Source: Fistularia commersonii
Lineage: Eukaryota; Chordata; Actinopteri; Syngnathiformes; Fistulariidae
Length of the DNA: 64,000 nucleotides
Reading direction: 5' to 3'
Assembly: GCA_037954325.1 (NCBI GenBank)
Contig: JBBMNZ010000041.1
Coordinates: 1,321,501 to 1,385,500, forward strand
Shown here: piece by piece, positions 1-13,200 of the stretch
How positions within the stretch are numbered: the stretch's first letter is position 1
How the letters are laid out: each line of letters starts with the position of its first letter
Position numbers and translations under genes: made by a program
Notes under the pieces: generated by a model
Database searches by the model: none
Told to the model about the DNA's origin: nothing
What the model saw: the letters and a program-made list of their open reading frames with translations, nothing else

Positions 1-1479
1 TGAGATAATAACTTTTTGAACGAATGGCTATATCTTTTGAACCTGTGATGTGATTACACTAAATTTGACATATATTGTGCAAAATCATGTCCTAAACAAC
101 ATATATCAACAACATAAACCAGCATGATGAAATTCATTAGTTATATACACTCCAACTCAAAAAAGATTTAACCTCGGTAAGATAAGCACTTTTTGACCTT
201 ATGGCTATATCTTTTGAACTCATAGCTAGATTACACTGAATTTGAAATATATTGTGCAGAGTCATGTCCTAAACAACATATTTCAACAGCAGAAACCAGC
301 TTGATGAAATTCATTAGTTATTTCCACTCCTAATCAAAAAACGTCTCAACTCGGTGAGATAAGCCCTTTTTGAACGAATGGCTATATCTTTTGAAATTTT
401 GATGGGTTTACACAGAAGTTGACATATTTTGTGCAAAATCATATCCTAAACAACATATTTCAACAGCAGAAACCAGCTTGATGAAATCCATTAGTTATAT
501 CAACTCCTAATCAAAAACGCTTCAACTCGGTGAGATAAGCACTTTTTGAACGAATGGCTAAATCTTTTGAAATTTTGATGGGATTGCACTGAATAGGAGT
601 TATATTGTGCAGAATCATGTCCTAAACAACATATTTCAACATCAGAAACCAGCTTTATGAAATTCATTAGTTATTTCCACTCCGAATCAAAAACGCTTCA
701 ACTTGGTGAGACAAGCACTTTTTGAACGAATGGCTATATCTATTGAACCTGTGATGTGATTCCACTAAATTTTACATATATTGTGCTTAATCATGTCCTA
801 AACAACATATATCAACAGCAGGAACCAGAATGATGAAATTCATTAGTTATTTCCATTCCAACTCAAAAAAGATTTAACCTCGGTAAGATAAGCACTTTTT
901 GAACGAATGGCTATTTCTTTTGAACTTGTAGCTGGGTTATACTGAATTTGACATATATTGTGCAGAATCATGTCCTAAACAACATATTTCAACAGCTGAA
1001 ACCAGCTTGATGAAATTCATTCGTCATTTCCACTCAAAATCAAAATCGCTTCAACTCAGTGAGATTAGCAATTTTTGACCTTATGGCTATATCTTTTGAA
1101 TTTATAACTGGATTACACTGAATTTGACATATATTGTGCAAAGTCATGTCCTAAACAACATATATCAACAGCAAAAACCAGCATATTGAAATTCATTAGT
1201 TATTTCCACTCCAACTCAAAAACGGTTCAACTCGGTGAGATAAGCAGTTTTCGAACGAAAGGCTCCATTTTTGGATCTTGTCGCTGGATTACACTGAATT
1301 TGACATATATTGTACAAAATCATGTCCTATACAACAACTATCAACAGCAGAAACAGGCTTGGTGAAATTAATCAGTTATTTCCTCTCTTCATCAAAAACG
1401 CTTCAACTCGGTGAGATAAGCAGTTTTTGCACGAATGGCTGTATCTTTTGATATTGTCGCTGGATTACAATGAATTTGA

Positions 1480-1495
1480 CATTTTTTTTTGTGCA
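1480..1495. repeat. T-tract monomer variant of family A (example)
   Basis: In a recurrent subset of A monomers the ACATATATTGTGCAG segment is replaced by ACA, a run of about 7-10 T, then GTGCAG. Examples lie near 1483, 2888, 6234, 8528, 9589, 10118, 12415, 14715, 19865 and 22164; a GATTTTTT form is near 7270. A second T-run (GGCTATTTTTTTTATATATTG) occurs in the same monomers. Run length varies between otherwise identical copies: T10 near 12415 against T9 near 19865, and T9 near 14715 against T8 near 22164. Confidence 0.8.
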
Positions 1496-1849
1496 GAATC
1501 ATGTCCTAAACCACATATTTCAACAGCAGAAACCAGCTTGATGAAATTCATTAGTTATTTCCACTCCGAATCAAACATGCTTCACTCGGTGAGATAAGCA
1601 GTTTTTGAACGAATGGCTATATCTTTTGAACTTGTAACTTTGTTACACTGAATTTGACATATTTTTTGCTGAATCATGTCCTATAGAACATATTTCAACA
1701 GCAGAAACCAGCTTGATGAAATTCATTAGTTATTTCCACTCCTAATCAAAAACGCTTCAACTCAGTGAAATAAGTTTTTGCACGACTGGCTATTTTTTTT
1801 TATATTGTCGGTGGATTACACTGAATTTGACATGTTTTGTGCTGAATTA

Positions 1850-3524
1850 TGTCCTAAACAACATATTTCAACAGCAGAAACCAGCTTGATGAAATTCATT
1901 AGTTATTTCCACTCCGAATCAAAAACGCGTCAACCCGGAGGGATAAGCACGTTTTGAACAAATTGCTATATCCTTTGAACCTGTGATGGGCTCACACTGA
2001 TTTTGACATATATTGTGCAGAATCATGTCCTAAACAACGTATTTCAATAGCAGAAACCAGCTTGATGAAATTCATTAGTTATTTCCACTCCTACTGAAAA
2101 ACGCTTCAACTCGGTGAGATAAGCACTTTTTGAACAAATGGCTATATCTTTTGAACTTGTTGCTGGATTACACTGAATTTGACATATATTGTACAGAATC
2201 ATGTCCAATACAACATCTATCAACAGCAGAAACAGGTTTGGTGAAATTAATTAGTTATTTCCTCTCTTCGTCAAAAACACTTCAACTCGGTGAGATAAGC
2301 ACTTTTTGAACGAATGGCTATATCTTTTGAAATTTTGATGGGATTGCAATGAATAGGACATATATTGTGCAGAATCATGTCCTAAACAACATATTTCAAC
2401 AGCAGAAAACAGCTTGATGAAATTCATTAGTTTTTTCCACTCCGAATCGAAAACGCTTCAACTCGGTGAGATAAGCACTTTTTGAACAAAAGGATGTATC
2501 TTTTGATCTTGAAGCTGGATTACACTGAATTTGACATATTTTGTGTAGAATCATGTCCTAAACAACATATTTCAACAGCAGAAAACAGCTTCATGAAATT
2601 CATTAGTTATTTACATTCCTAATCAAAAACGCTTCAACCCGATAAGATAAACACTTTTTGAAGTAATGGCAATATCTTTTGAACATGTGATTGGATGACA
2701 CTGAATTTGACATATATTGTGCAGAATCATGTCCTAAACAACTTATTTAAACAGTACAAACCAACTTGATGAAATTCATTAGTTATTTCCACTCCTAATC
2801 AATAACGCTTCAACTCGTTGAGATAAGCACTTTTTGCACGAATGGCAATATCTTTTGATCTTGTTGCTGGATTACACTGAATTTTACATTTTTTTTTGCA
2901 GAATAATGTCCTATACAACATATTTCAACAGCAGAAACCAGCTTGATGAAATTCATTAGTTATTTCCACTCCAACTCAAAAACGATTTAACTCGGTAAGA
3001 TATAGCACTTTTTGACCTTAAGGCTATATCTTTTGAACTTGTGGCTGGATTACACTGAATTTGACATATATTGTGCAGAATCATGTCCTAAACAACATAT
3101 TTCAACAGCAGAAACCAGCTTGATGAAATTCATTAGTTATTTCCACTCCGAATCAAAAACGCTTCAACCCGGAGAGATAGGCACGTTTTGAACAAATTGC
3201 AATATCCTTTGAACCTGTGATGGGCTCACACTGATTTTGACATATATTGTGCAGAATCATGTCCTACACAACGTATTTCAATAGCAGAAACCAGCTTGAT
3301 GAAATTCATTAGTTATTTCCACTCCTACTGAAAAACGCTTCAACTCGGTGAGATAAGCACATTTTGAACGAATGGCTATATCTTTTGAACTTGTTGCTGG
3401 ATTACACTGAATTTGACATATATTGTACGGAATCATGTCCAATACAACATCTATCAACAGCAGAAACAGGTTTGGTGAAATTAATTAGTTATTTCCTCAG
3501 TTCATCAAAAACACTTCAACTTGG
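1850..3524. repeat. 7-mer higher-order repeat in A1 (offset ~1234 bp)
   Basis: The stretch at about 1850-2290 recurs at about 3084-3524. Diagnostic shared variants are CAACCCGGAG in place of CAACTCGGTG (1931 and 3165), AACAAATTGC with ATATCCTTTG, CGTATTTCAATAGCAG, and CTCCTACTGAAAAACGC. The offset of 1234 is seven monomers plus 2 bp. Small differences between the copies (for example GGAGGGATAAGC against GGAGAGATAGGC) show that the duplication is not very recent. Confidence 0.8.
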
Positions 3525-4040
3525 TGAGATAAACACTTTTGAACTAATGGCTATATCTTTTGAACCTGTGATGGGATTACACTGAATTTGACATATTTTG
3601 TGCTGAATTATGTCCTAAACAACATATTTCAACAGCAGAAACCAGCTTGATGAAATTCTTTAGTTATTTCCACTCCTAATCAATAACGCTTCAACTCCGT
3701 GAGATAAGCACTTTTTGAACGAAAGGATATATCTTTTGATCTTGACAATGGATTACACTGAATTTGACATATTTTGTTTAGAATCATGTCCTAAACAACA
3801 TATTTCAAACGGCAAAAACCAGCTTGATGAAATCCATTAGTTATTTCCACTCCCAATCAAAAACGCTTCAACTCGGTCTCATAAGACCGTTTTGAACGAA
3901 TTGCTATATCCTTTTAACCTGTGATGGGCTCACACTGAATTTGACATATATTGTGCAGAATCATGTCCTAAACAACATATTTCAACACCAGAAACCAGCT
4001 TGATGAAATTCATTAGTTATTTCCACTCCTAATCAAAAAC

Positions 4041-6152
4041 GTCTCAACTCGGTGAGATAAGCCCTTTTTGAACGAATGGCTTTATCTTTTGAACCTGTGA
4101 TGGGATTACACTGAAGTTGACATATGTTGTGCAAAATCATATCCTAAACAACATATTTCAACAGCAGATACCAGCTTGATGAAATTCATCGGTTATTTCC
4201 ACTCCTAATCAAAAACGCTTCAACTCGGTGAGATAAGCACTTTTTGAACGAATGGCTATATCTTTTGAAATTTTGATGGGATTGCAATGAATAGGACATA
4301 TATTGTGCAGAATCATGTCCTAAACAACATATTTCAACAGCAGAAAACAGCTTGATGAAATTCATTAGTTTTTTCCACTCCGAATCGAAAACGCTTCAAC
4401 TCGGTGAGATAAGCACTTTTTGAACAAAAGGATGTATCTTTTGATCTTGAAGCTGGATTACACTGAATTTGACATATTTTGTGTAGAATCATGTTCTAAA
4501 CAACATATTTCAACAGCAGAAAACAGCTTCATGAAATTCATTAGTTATTTACATTCCTAATCAAAAACGCTTCAACCCGATAAGATAAACACTTTTTGAA
4601 GTAATGGCTATATCTTTTGAACATGTGATTGGATGACACTGAATTTGACATATATTGTGCAGAATCATGTCCTAAACAACTTATTTAAACAGTACAAACC
4701 AACTTGATGAAATTCATTAGTTATTTCCACTCCTAATCAAAAACGTCTCAACTCGGTGAGATAAGCCCTTTTTGAACGAATGGCTTTATCTTTTGAACCT
4801 GTGATGGGATTACACTGAAGTTGACATATGTTGTGCAAAATCATATCCTAAACAACATATTTCAACAGCAGATACCAGCTTGATGAAATTCATCGGTTAT
4901 TTCCACTCCTAATCAAAAACGCTTCAACTCGGTGAGATAAGCACTTTTTGAACGAATGGCTATATCTTTTGAAATTTTGATGGGATTGCAATGAATAGGA
5001 CATATATTGTGCAGAATCATGTCCTAAACAACATATTTCAACAGCAGAAAACAGCTTGATGAAATTCATTAGTTTTTTCCACTCCGAATCGAAAACGCTT
5101 CAACTTGGTGAGATAAGCACTTTTTGAACAAAAGGATGTATCTTTTGATCTTGAAGCTGGATTACACTGAATTTGACATATTTTGTGTAGAATCATGTCC
5201 TAAACAACATATTTCAACAGCAGAAAACAGCTTCATGAAATTCATTAGTTATTTACATTCCTAATCAAAAACGCTTCAACCCGATAAGATAAACACTTTT
5301 TGAAGTAATGGCTATATCTTTTGAACATGTGATTGGATGACACTGAATTTGACATATATTGTGCAGAATCATGTCCTAAACAACTTATTTAAACAGTACA
5401 AACCAACTTGATGAAATTCATTAGTTATTTCCACTCCTAATCAAAAACGTCTCAACTCGGTGAGATAAGCCCTTTTTGAACGAATGGCTTTATCTTTTGA
5501 ACCTGTGATGGGATTACACTGAAGTTGACATATGTTGTGCAAAATCATATCCTAAACAACATATTTCAACAGCAGATACCAGCTTGATGAAATTCATCGG
5601 TTATTTCCACTCCTAATCAAAAACGCTTCAACTCGGTGAGATAAGCACTTTTTGAACGAATGGCTATATCTTTTGAAATTTTGATGGGATTGCAATGAAT
5701 AGGACATATATTGTGCAGAATCATGTCCTAAACAACATATTTCAACAGCAGAAAACAGCTTGATGAAATTCATTAGTTTTTTCCACTCCGAATCGAAAAC
5801 GCTTCAACTTGGTGAGATAAGCACTTTTTGAACAAAAGGATGTATCTTTTGATCTTGAAGCTGGATTACACTGAATTTGACATATTTTGTGTAGAATCAT
5901 GTCCTAAACAACATATTTCAACAGCAGAAAACAGCTTCATGAAATTCATTAGTTATTTACATTCCTAATCATAAACGCTTCAACCCGATAAGATAAACAC
6001 TTTTTGAAGTAATGGCTATATCTTTTGAACATGTGATTGGATGACACTGAATTTGACATATATTGTGCAGAATCATGTCCTAAACAACTTATTTAAACAG
6101 TACAAACCAACTTGATGAAATTCATTAGTTATTTCCACTCCTAATCAAAAAC
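4041..6152. repeat. 704-bp 4-mer higher-order repeat, three tandem copies
   Basis: Three consecutive units begin at 4041, 4745 and 5449 with the unusual start GTCTCAACTCGGTGAG, exactly 704 bp (4 x 176) apart. Within each unit monomer 1 carries GAAGTTGACATATGTTG, monomer 2 carries TTGCAATGAATAGGAC, monomer 3 carries AAAGGATGTATC, and monomer 4 carries GTGATTGGATGACACTG. The copies differ at only a few positions I noticed, for example ATGTTCTAAA in copy 1 only, CAACTTGG in copies 2 and 3, and ATCATAAACG in copy 3. A partial older copy of monomers 2-4 lies at about 2281-2810 (offset 1938). Confidence 0.9.
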
Positions 6153-6156
6153 GCTT

Positions 6157-9100
6157 CAACTCGTTGAGATAAGCACTTTTTGCACGAATGGCTATATCTT
6201 TTGATCTTCTCGCTGGATTACACTGAATTTTACATTTTTTTTTTGCAGAATCATGTCCTATACAACATATTTCAACAGCAGAAACCAGCTTGATGAAATT
6301 CATTAGTTATTTCCACTCCAACTCAAAAACGATTTAACTCGGTAAGATATAGCACTTTTTGACCTTAAGGCTATATCTTTTGAACTTGTGGCTGGATTAC
6401 ACTGAATTTGACATATATTGTGCAGAATCAGGTCCTAAACAACATATTTCAACAGCAAAAACCAGCAAATTGAAATTCATTAGTATTTTCCACTCCAACT
6501 CAAAAACGCTTCAACTCGGTGAGATAAGCAGTTTTTGAACAAATGGCTATATCTTTTGATCTTCTCGCTGGATTACACTGAATTTGACATAATTTGTGCT
6601 GAGTCATGTCCTATACAACATATTTCAACAGCAGAAACCAGCTTGATGAAATTCATTAGTCATTTCCACTCAAAATCAAAAACGCTTCAACCCTATAAGA
6701 TAAACACTTTTTGAACTAATGGTTATATCTTTTGAACATGTGATGGGATTACGCTGAATTTGACATATATTGTGCAGAATCATGTCCTAAACAACATATT
6801 TCAACAGCAGAAACCAACTTGATTAAATTCATTAGTTATTTCCACGCCTAATCAAAAACGCTTCAACTCGGTGAGATAAGCACTTTTTGAACGAATGGAT
6901 ATATCTTTTGAACTTATAGCTGGATTACACTGAATTTGACATATATTGTACAGAATCATGTCCTATACAACATCTATCAACAGTAGAAACAGGTTTGTTG
7001 AAATAATTAGTTATTTCCTCTCTTCATCAAAAACGCTTCAACTCGGTGAGATAAACACATTTTGAACGAATGGCTATATCTTTTGAACCTGTGATGGGAT
7101 TACACTGAATTTGACATATATTGTTCAGAATCATGTCCTAAACAACATATTTACAAGTAGACACCAACTTGATGAAATTCATTAGTTATTTCCACTCCTA
7201 ATCAAAAACGCTTCAACTCAGTGAGATAAGCAGTTTTTGCATGAATGGCTATTTTTTTTATATATTGTCGCTGGATTACACTGAATTTGATTTTTTTTTT
7301 GTGCGGAATCATGTCCTAAATAACATATTTCAACAGCAGAAAACCAGCTTGATGAAATTCATTAGTTATTTCCACTCCAACTCAAAAACGATTTAACTCG
7401 GTAAGATATAGCACTTTTTGACCTTAAGGCTATATCTTTTGAACTTGTGGCTGGATTACACTGAATTTGACATATATTGTGCAGAATCATGTCCTAAACA
7501 ACATATTTAAACAGCATAAACCAGCTTGATGAAATTCATTACTCATTTCCAATCAAAATCAAAAATGCTTCAACTCAGTGAGATAAGCACTTTTTGCACG
7601 TATGGCTATATCTTTTGAATTTATAGCTGGATTACACTGAATTTGACAAATATTGATCAAAATCATGTCCTAAAGAACATATATCAACAGCAAAAAATAG
7701 CAAATTGAAATTAATTAGTATTTTCCACTCCAACTCAAAAACGCTTCAACTCGGTGAGATAAGCAGTTTTTGAACAAATGGCTATATCTTTTGATCTTCT
7801 CGCTGGATTACACTGAATTTGACATAATTTGTGCCGAATCATGTCCTATACAACATATTTCAACAGCAGAAACCAGCTTGATGAAATTCATTAGTCATTT
7901 CCACTCAAAATCAAAAACGCTTCAACCCTATAAGATAAACACTTTTTGAACTAATGGTTATATCTTTTGAACATGTGATGGGATTACGCTGAATTTGACA
8001 TATATTGTGCAGAATCATGTCCTAAACAACATATTTCAACAGCAGAAATCAGCTTGATGAAATTCATTAGTTTTTTCCACTCCGAATCAAAAACGCTTCA
8101 ACTCGGTGAGATAAGCACTTTTTGAACGAAAGGATGTATCTTTTGATCTTGAAGCTGGATTACACTGAATTTGACATATTTTGTGTAGAATCATGTCCTA
8201 AACAACATATTTCAACAGCAGAAAACAGGTTCATGAAATTCATTAGTTATTTACATTCCTAATCAAAAACGCTTCAACCCGATAAGATAAACATTTTTTG
8301 AAGTAATGGCTATATCTTTTGAACATGTGATTGGATGACACTGAATTTGAAATATATTGTGCAGAATCATGTCCTAAACAACTTATTTCAACAGTACAAA
8401 CCAACTTGATGAAATTCATTAGTTATTTCCACTCCTAATCAAAAACGCTTCAACTCGGTGAGATAAGCACTTTTCGCACGAATGGCTATATCTTTTGATC
8501 TTGTTGCTGGATTACACTGAATTTTACATTTTTTTTTGCAGAATCATGTCCTATACAACATATTTAAACAGCAGAAACCAGCTTGATGAAATTCATTAGT
8601 TATTTCCACTCCAACTCAAAAACGATTTAACTCGGTAAGATATAGCACTTTTTGACCTTAAGGCTATATCTTTTTAACTTGTGGCTGGATTACACTGAAT
8701 TTGACATATATTGTGCAAAATCATGTCCTAAACAACATATCTCAACAGCAGAAACCAGCTTGATGAAATTCATTAGTCATTTCCAATCAAAATCAAAAAC
8801 GCTTCAACTCAGTGAGATAAGCAGTTTTTGAACAAATGGCTATATCTTTTGATCTTCTCGCTGGATTACACTGAATTTGACATAATTTGTGCTGAATCAT
8901 GTCCAATACAACATATTTCAACAGCAGAAACCAGCTTGATGAAATTCATTAGTCTTTTCCACTCAAAATCAAAAACGCTTCAACCGTATAAGATAAACAC
9001 TTTTTGAACTAATGGTTATATCTTTTGAACATGTGATGGGATTATGCTGAATTTGACATATACTGTGCAGAATCATGACCTAAACAACATATTTCAACAG

Positions 9101-9170
9101 CAGAAACCAACTTGATGAAATTCATTAGTTATTTCCACTCCTTATTAAAAACGCTTCAACTCTGTGAGAT
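6157..9170. repeat. Alternating 6-mer/7-mer higher-order repeats in A1
   Basis: The marker GATTTAACTCGGTAAGATAT occurs at 6331, 7390 and 8624 (spacings 1059 and 1234). The marker CATAATTTGTGC occurs near 6588, 7823 and 8881 (spacings 1235 and 1058). The spacings equal six or seven monomers plus 2-3 bp. The same cassette is therefore present three times, with one monomer gained or lost at different places. The GATTTAACTCGG marker also occurs at 2984, which links this region to the left part of the array: about 2281-3160 resembles about 8060-8800. Confidence 0.75.
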
Positions 9171-10190
9171 AAGCACTTTTTGAACGAATGGATATATCTT
9201 TTGAACTTATAGCTGGATTACACTGAATTTGACATAAATTGTACAGAATCATGTCCAATACAACATCTATCAACAGTCGAAATAGGTTTGGTGAAATTAA
9301 TTAGTTATTTCCTCTCTTCATCAAAAACGCTTCAACTCGGTGAGATAAACACATTTTGAACGAATGGCTATATCTTTTGAACCTGTGATGGGATTACACT
9401 GAATTTGACATATATTGTTCAGAATCATGTCCTAAACAACATATTTACAAGTAGACACCAACTTGATGAAATTCATAAGTTATTTCCACTCCTAATCAAA
9501 AACGCTTCAACTCAGTGAGATAAGCAGTTTTTGTATGAATGGCTTTTTTTTTTATATATTGTTGCTGGATTACACTGAATTTGACATTTTTTTTTGTGCA
9601 GAATCATGTCCTAAACAACATATTTCAACAGCAGAAACCAGCTTGATGAAATTCATTAGTTATTTCCACTCCTTATTAAAAACGCTTCAACTCGGTGAGA
9701 TAAGCACTTTTTGAACGAATGGATATATCTTTTGAACTTATAGCTGGATTACACTGAATTTGACATATATTGTACAGAATCATGTCCAATACAACATCTA
9801 TCAACAGTCGAAACAGGTTTGGTGAAATTAATTAGTTATTTCCTCTCTTCATCAAAAACGCTTCAACTCGGTGAGATAAACACATTTTGAACGAATGGCT
9901 ATATCTTTTGAACCTGTGATGGGATTACACTGAATTTGACATATATTGTTCTGAATCATGTCCTAAACAACATATTTACAAGTAGACACCAACTTGATGA
10001 TATTCATTAGTTATTTCCACTCCTAATCATAAACACTTCAACTCAGTGAGATAAGCAGTTTTTGCATGAATGGCTATTTTTTTTTATATATTGTTGCTGG
10101 ATTACACTGAATTTGACATTTTTTTTGTGCAGAATCATGTCCTAAACAACATATTTTAACAGCAGAAAACAGCTTGATGAAATTCATTAG
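9130..10190. repeat. 3-mer duplication in A1 (offset 531 bp)
   Basis: The stretch starting at about 9130 (CTCCTTATTAAAAACGC, then ACGAATGGATATATC at 9184) recurs from about 9661 (ACGAATGGAT at 9715), 531 bp away or three monomers plus 3 bp. Both copies include the ACAGTCGAAA-type monomer, the CATATTTACAAGTAGACACC monomer, and the T-tract monomer. A related, more diverged copy lies at about 6891-7260. Confidence 0.8.
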
Positions 10191-10249
10191 TTTTTTCCAC
10201 TCCGAATCAAAAACGCTTCAACTCGGTGAGATGAGTACTTTTTGAACAA

Positions 10250-13200
10250 ATGGCTATATCTTTTCAACTCGTAGCTTTGTTATACTGAATTTGAAATCTT
10301 TTGTACTTAATCATGTCCTATACAACATATTTCAACAGCAGATTCCAGCTTGATGAAATTCATTAGTTATTTCCAATCCTAATCAAAAACGCTTCAACTC
10401 GGTGAGATGAGTACTTTTTGAACAAATGGCTATATCTTTTGAACTTGTAGCTTGATTACACTGAATTTGACATATATTGTACAGAATCATGTTCTAAATA
10501 ACATATTTCAAACGGCAAAAAACAGCTTGATGAAATCAATTAGATATTTCTACTCCCAATCAAAAACGCTTCAATTCGGTCTCATAAGCACGTTTTGAAC
10601 AAATTGCTATATCCTTTGAACCTGTGATGGGCTCACACTGAATTTGACATATATTGTGCAGAATCATGTCCTAAACAATATATTTCAACAGCAGAAACCA
10701 GCTTGATGAAATTCTTCAGTTTTTTCCACTCCTAATCAAAAACGTCTCAACTCAGTGAGATAAGCCCTTTTTGAACGAATGGCTATATCTTTTGAACCTG
10801 TGAAGGGATTACACTGATGTTGACATATATTTGGCAAAATCATATCCTAAACAACATATTTCAACAGCAGAAACCAGCTTGATGAAATTCATTAATAATT
10901 TCCTCTCCTCATCGAAAACGCTTCAATTCGGTGAGATAAGCACTTTTTGAACGAATGGCTATATCTTTTGAAATTTTGATGGGATTGCACTGAATAGGAC
11001 ATATATTGTGCAGAATCATGTCCTAAACAACATATTTCAACAGCAGAAACCAGCTTGATGAAATTCATTAGTTTTTTTTTCCACTCCGAATCAAAAACGC
11101 TTCAACTTGGTGTTATAAGCACTTTTTGAACGAATGGCTATATCTTTTGAACCTGTGATTTTATTACACTGAATTTGACATATATTGTGCAGAATCATGT
11201 CCTAAAAAACATATCTCAACAACAGAAACCAGCTTGATAAAATTCATAAGATATTTCAAACTCAAAATCAAAAACGCTTCAACTCAGTGAGATAAGCACT
11301 TTTTGAATGAATGGCTATATCTTTTTAAATTTTGATGGGATTGCACTGAATAGGACATATATTGTTCAGAATCATGTCCTAAACAACATATTTCAACAGC
11401 AGAAACCAGCTTGATGAAATTCATTAGTTTTTTTTCCACTCCGAATCAAAAACGCTTCAACTTGGTGTTATAAGCACTTTTTGAACGAATGGCTATATCT
11501 TTTGAACCTGTGATGTGATTACACTGAATTTGACATATATTGTGCAGAATCATGTCCTAAAAAACATATCTCAACAGCAGAAACCAGCTTGATAAAAGTC
11601 ATTAGATATTTCCACTCAAAATTAAAAACGCTTGAACTCAGTGAGATAAGCACTTTTTGACCTTGTGGCTATATCTTTTGAACTTATGGCTGGATTACAC
11701 TGAATTTGACATATATTGTGCAGAATCATGTCCTAAACAACATATATCAACAACAAAAACCAGCATATTGAAATTCATTAGTTATTTCCACTCCAACTCA
11801 AAAACGCTTCAACTCGGTGAGATAAGCACTTTTTGCACGAATGGCTATATCTTTTGAATTTGTAGCTGGATTACACTGAATTTGACATATATTGTGCAGA
11901 ATCATGTTCTAAACAATAAATTTCAACAGTCGAAACCAACTTGAAGAAATTCATTAGTCATTTCCACTCTTAATCAAAAACGCTTCAACTCGGTGAGATA
12001 AGCACTTTTTGAACGAAAGGCTCTATTTTTTGATCTTGTCGCTGGATTACACTGAATTTGACATATATTGTACAAAATCATGTCCAATACAACATCTATC
12101 AACAGTAGAAACAGGTTTGTTGAAATTAATTAGTTATTTCCTCTCTTCATCAAAAACGCTTCAACTCGGTGAGATAAACACATTTTGAACGAATGGCTAT
12201 ATCTTTTGAACCTGTGATGGGATTACACTGAATTTGACATATATTGTTCAGAATCATGTCCTAAACAACATATTTAAAAGTAGACACCAACTTGATTAAA
12301 TTCATAAGTTATTTCCACTCCTAATCAAAAACGCTTCAACTCAGTGAGATAAGCAGTTTTTGTATGAATGGCTATTTTTTTTATATATTGTCGCTGGATT
12401 ACACTGAATTTGACATTTTTTTTTTGTGCAGAATCATGTCCTAAACAACATATTTCAACAGCAGAAACCAGCTTGATGAAATTCATTAGTTTTTTCCACT
12501 CCAAATCAAAAATGCTTCAACTCGGTGAGATAAGCAGTTTTTGAACGAAAGGCTATATCTTTTCAACTCGTAGCTTTGTTATACTGAATTTGAAATCTTT
12601 TGTACTTAATCATGTCCTATACAACATATTTCAACAGCAGATTCCAGCTTGATGAAATTCATTAGTTATTTCCAATCCTAATCAAAAACGCTTCAACTCG
12701 GTGAGATGAGTACTTTTTGAACAAATGGCTATATCTTTTGAACTTGTAGCTTGATTACACTGAATTTGACATATATTGTACAGAATCATGTTCTAAATAA
12801 CATATTTCAAACGGCAAAAACCAGCTTGATGAAATCAATTAGATATTTCTACTCCCAATCAAAAACGCTTCAATTCGGTCTCATAAGCACGTTTTGAACA
12901 AATTGCTATATCCTTTGAACCTTTGATGGGCTCACACTGAATTTGACATATATTGTGCAGAATCATGTCCTAAACAATATATTTCAACAGCAGAAACCAG
13001 CTTGATGAAATTCTTCAGTTTTTTCCACTCCTAATCAAAAACGTCTCAACTCAGTGAGATAAGCCCTTTTTGAACGAATGGCTATATCTTTTGAACCTGT
13101 GAAGGGATTACACTGATGTTGACATATATTTGGCAAAATCATATCCTAAACAACATATTTCAACAGCAGAAACCAGCTTGATGAAATTCATTAATAATTT

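Noticed and set aside
1925..1950. CENP-B box-like sequence at CAACCCGGAGG
   Set aside because: Only the CCCGG part resembles the TTCGNNNNANNCGGG motif in either orientation. The required CGAA or TTCG at the right spacing is missing.
3364..3585. 73-codon open reading frame in family A
   Set aside because: It runs through more than one satellite monomer. The monomer length, 176, is not a multiple of 3, so frame changes from copy to copy. There is no promoter, no conserved domain and no codon bias; neighbouring monomers have stops in the same place.
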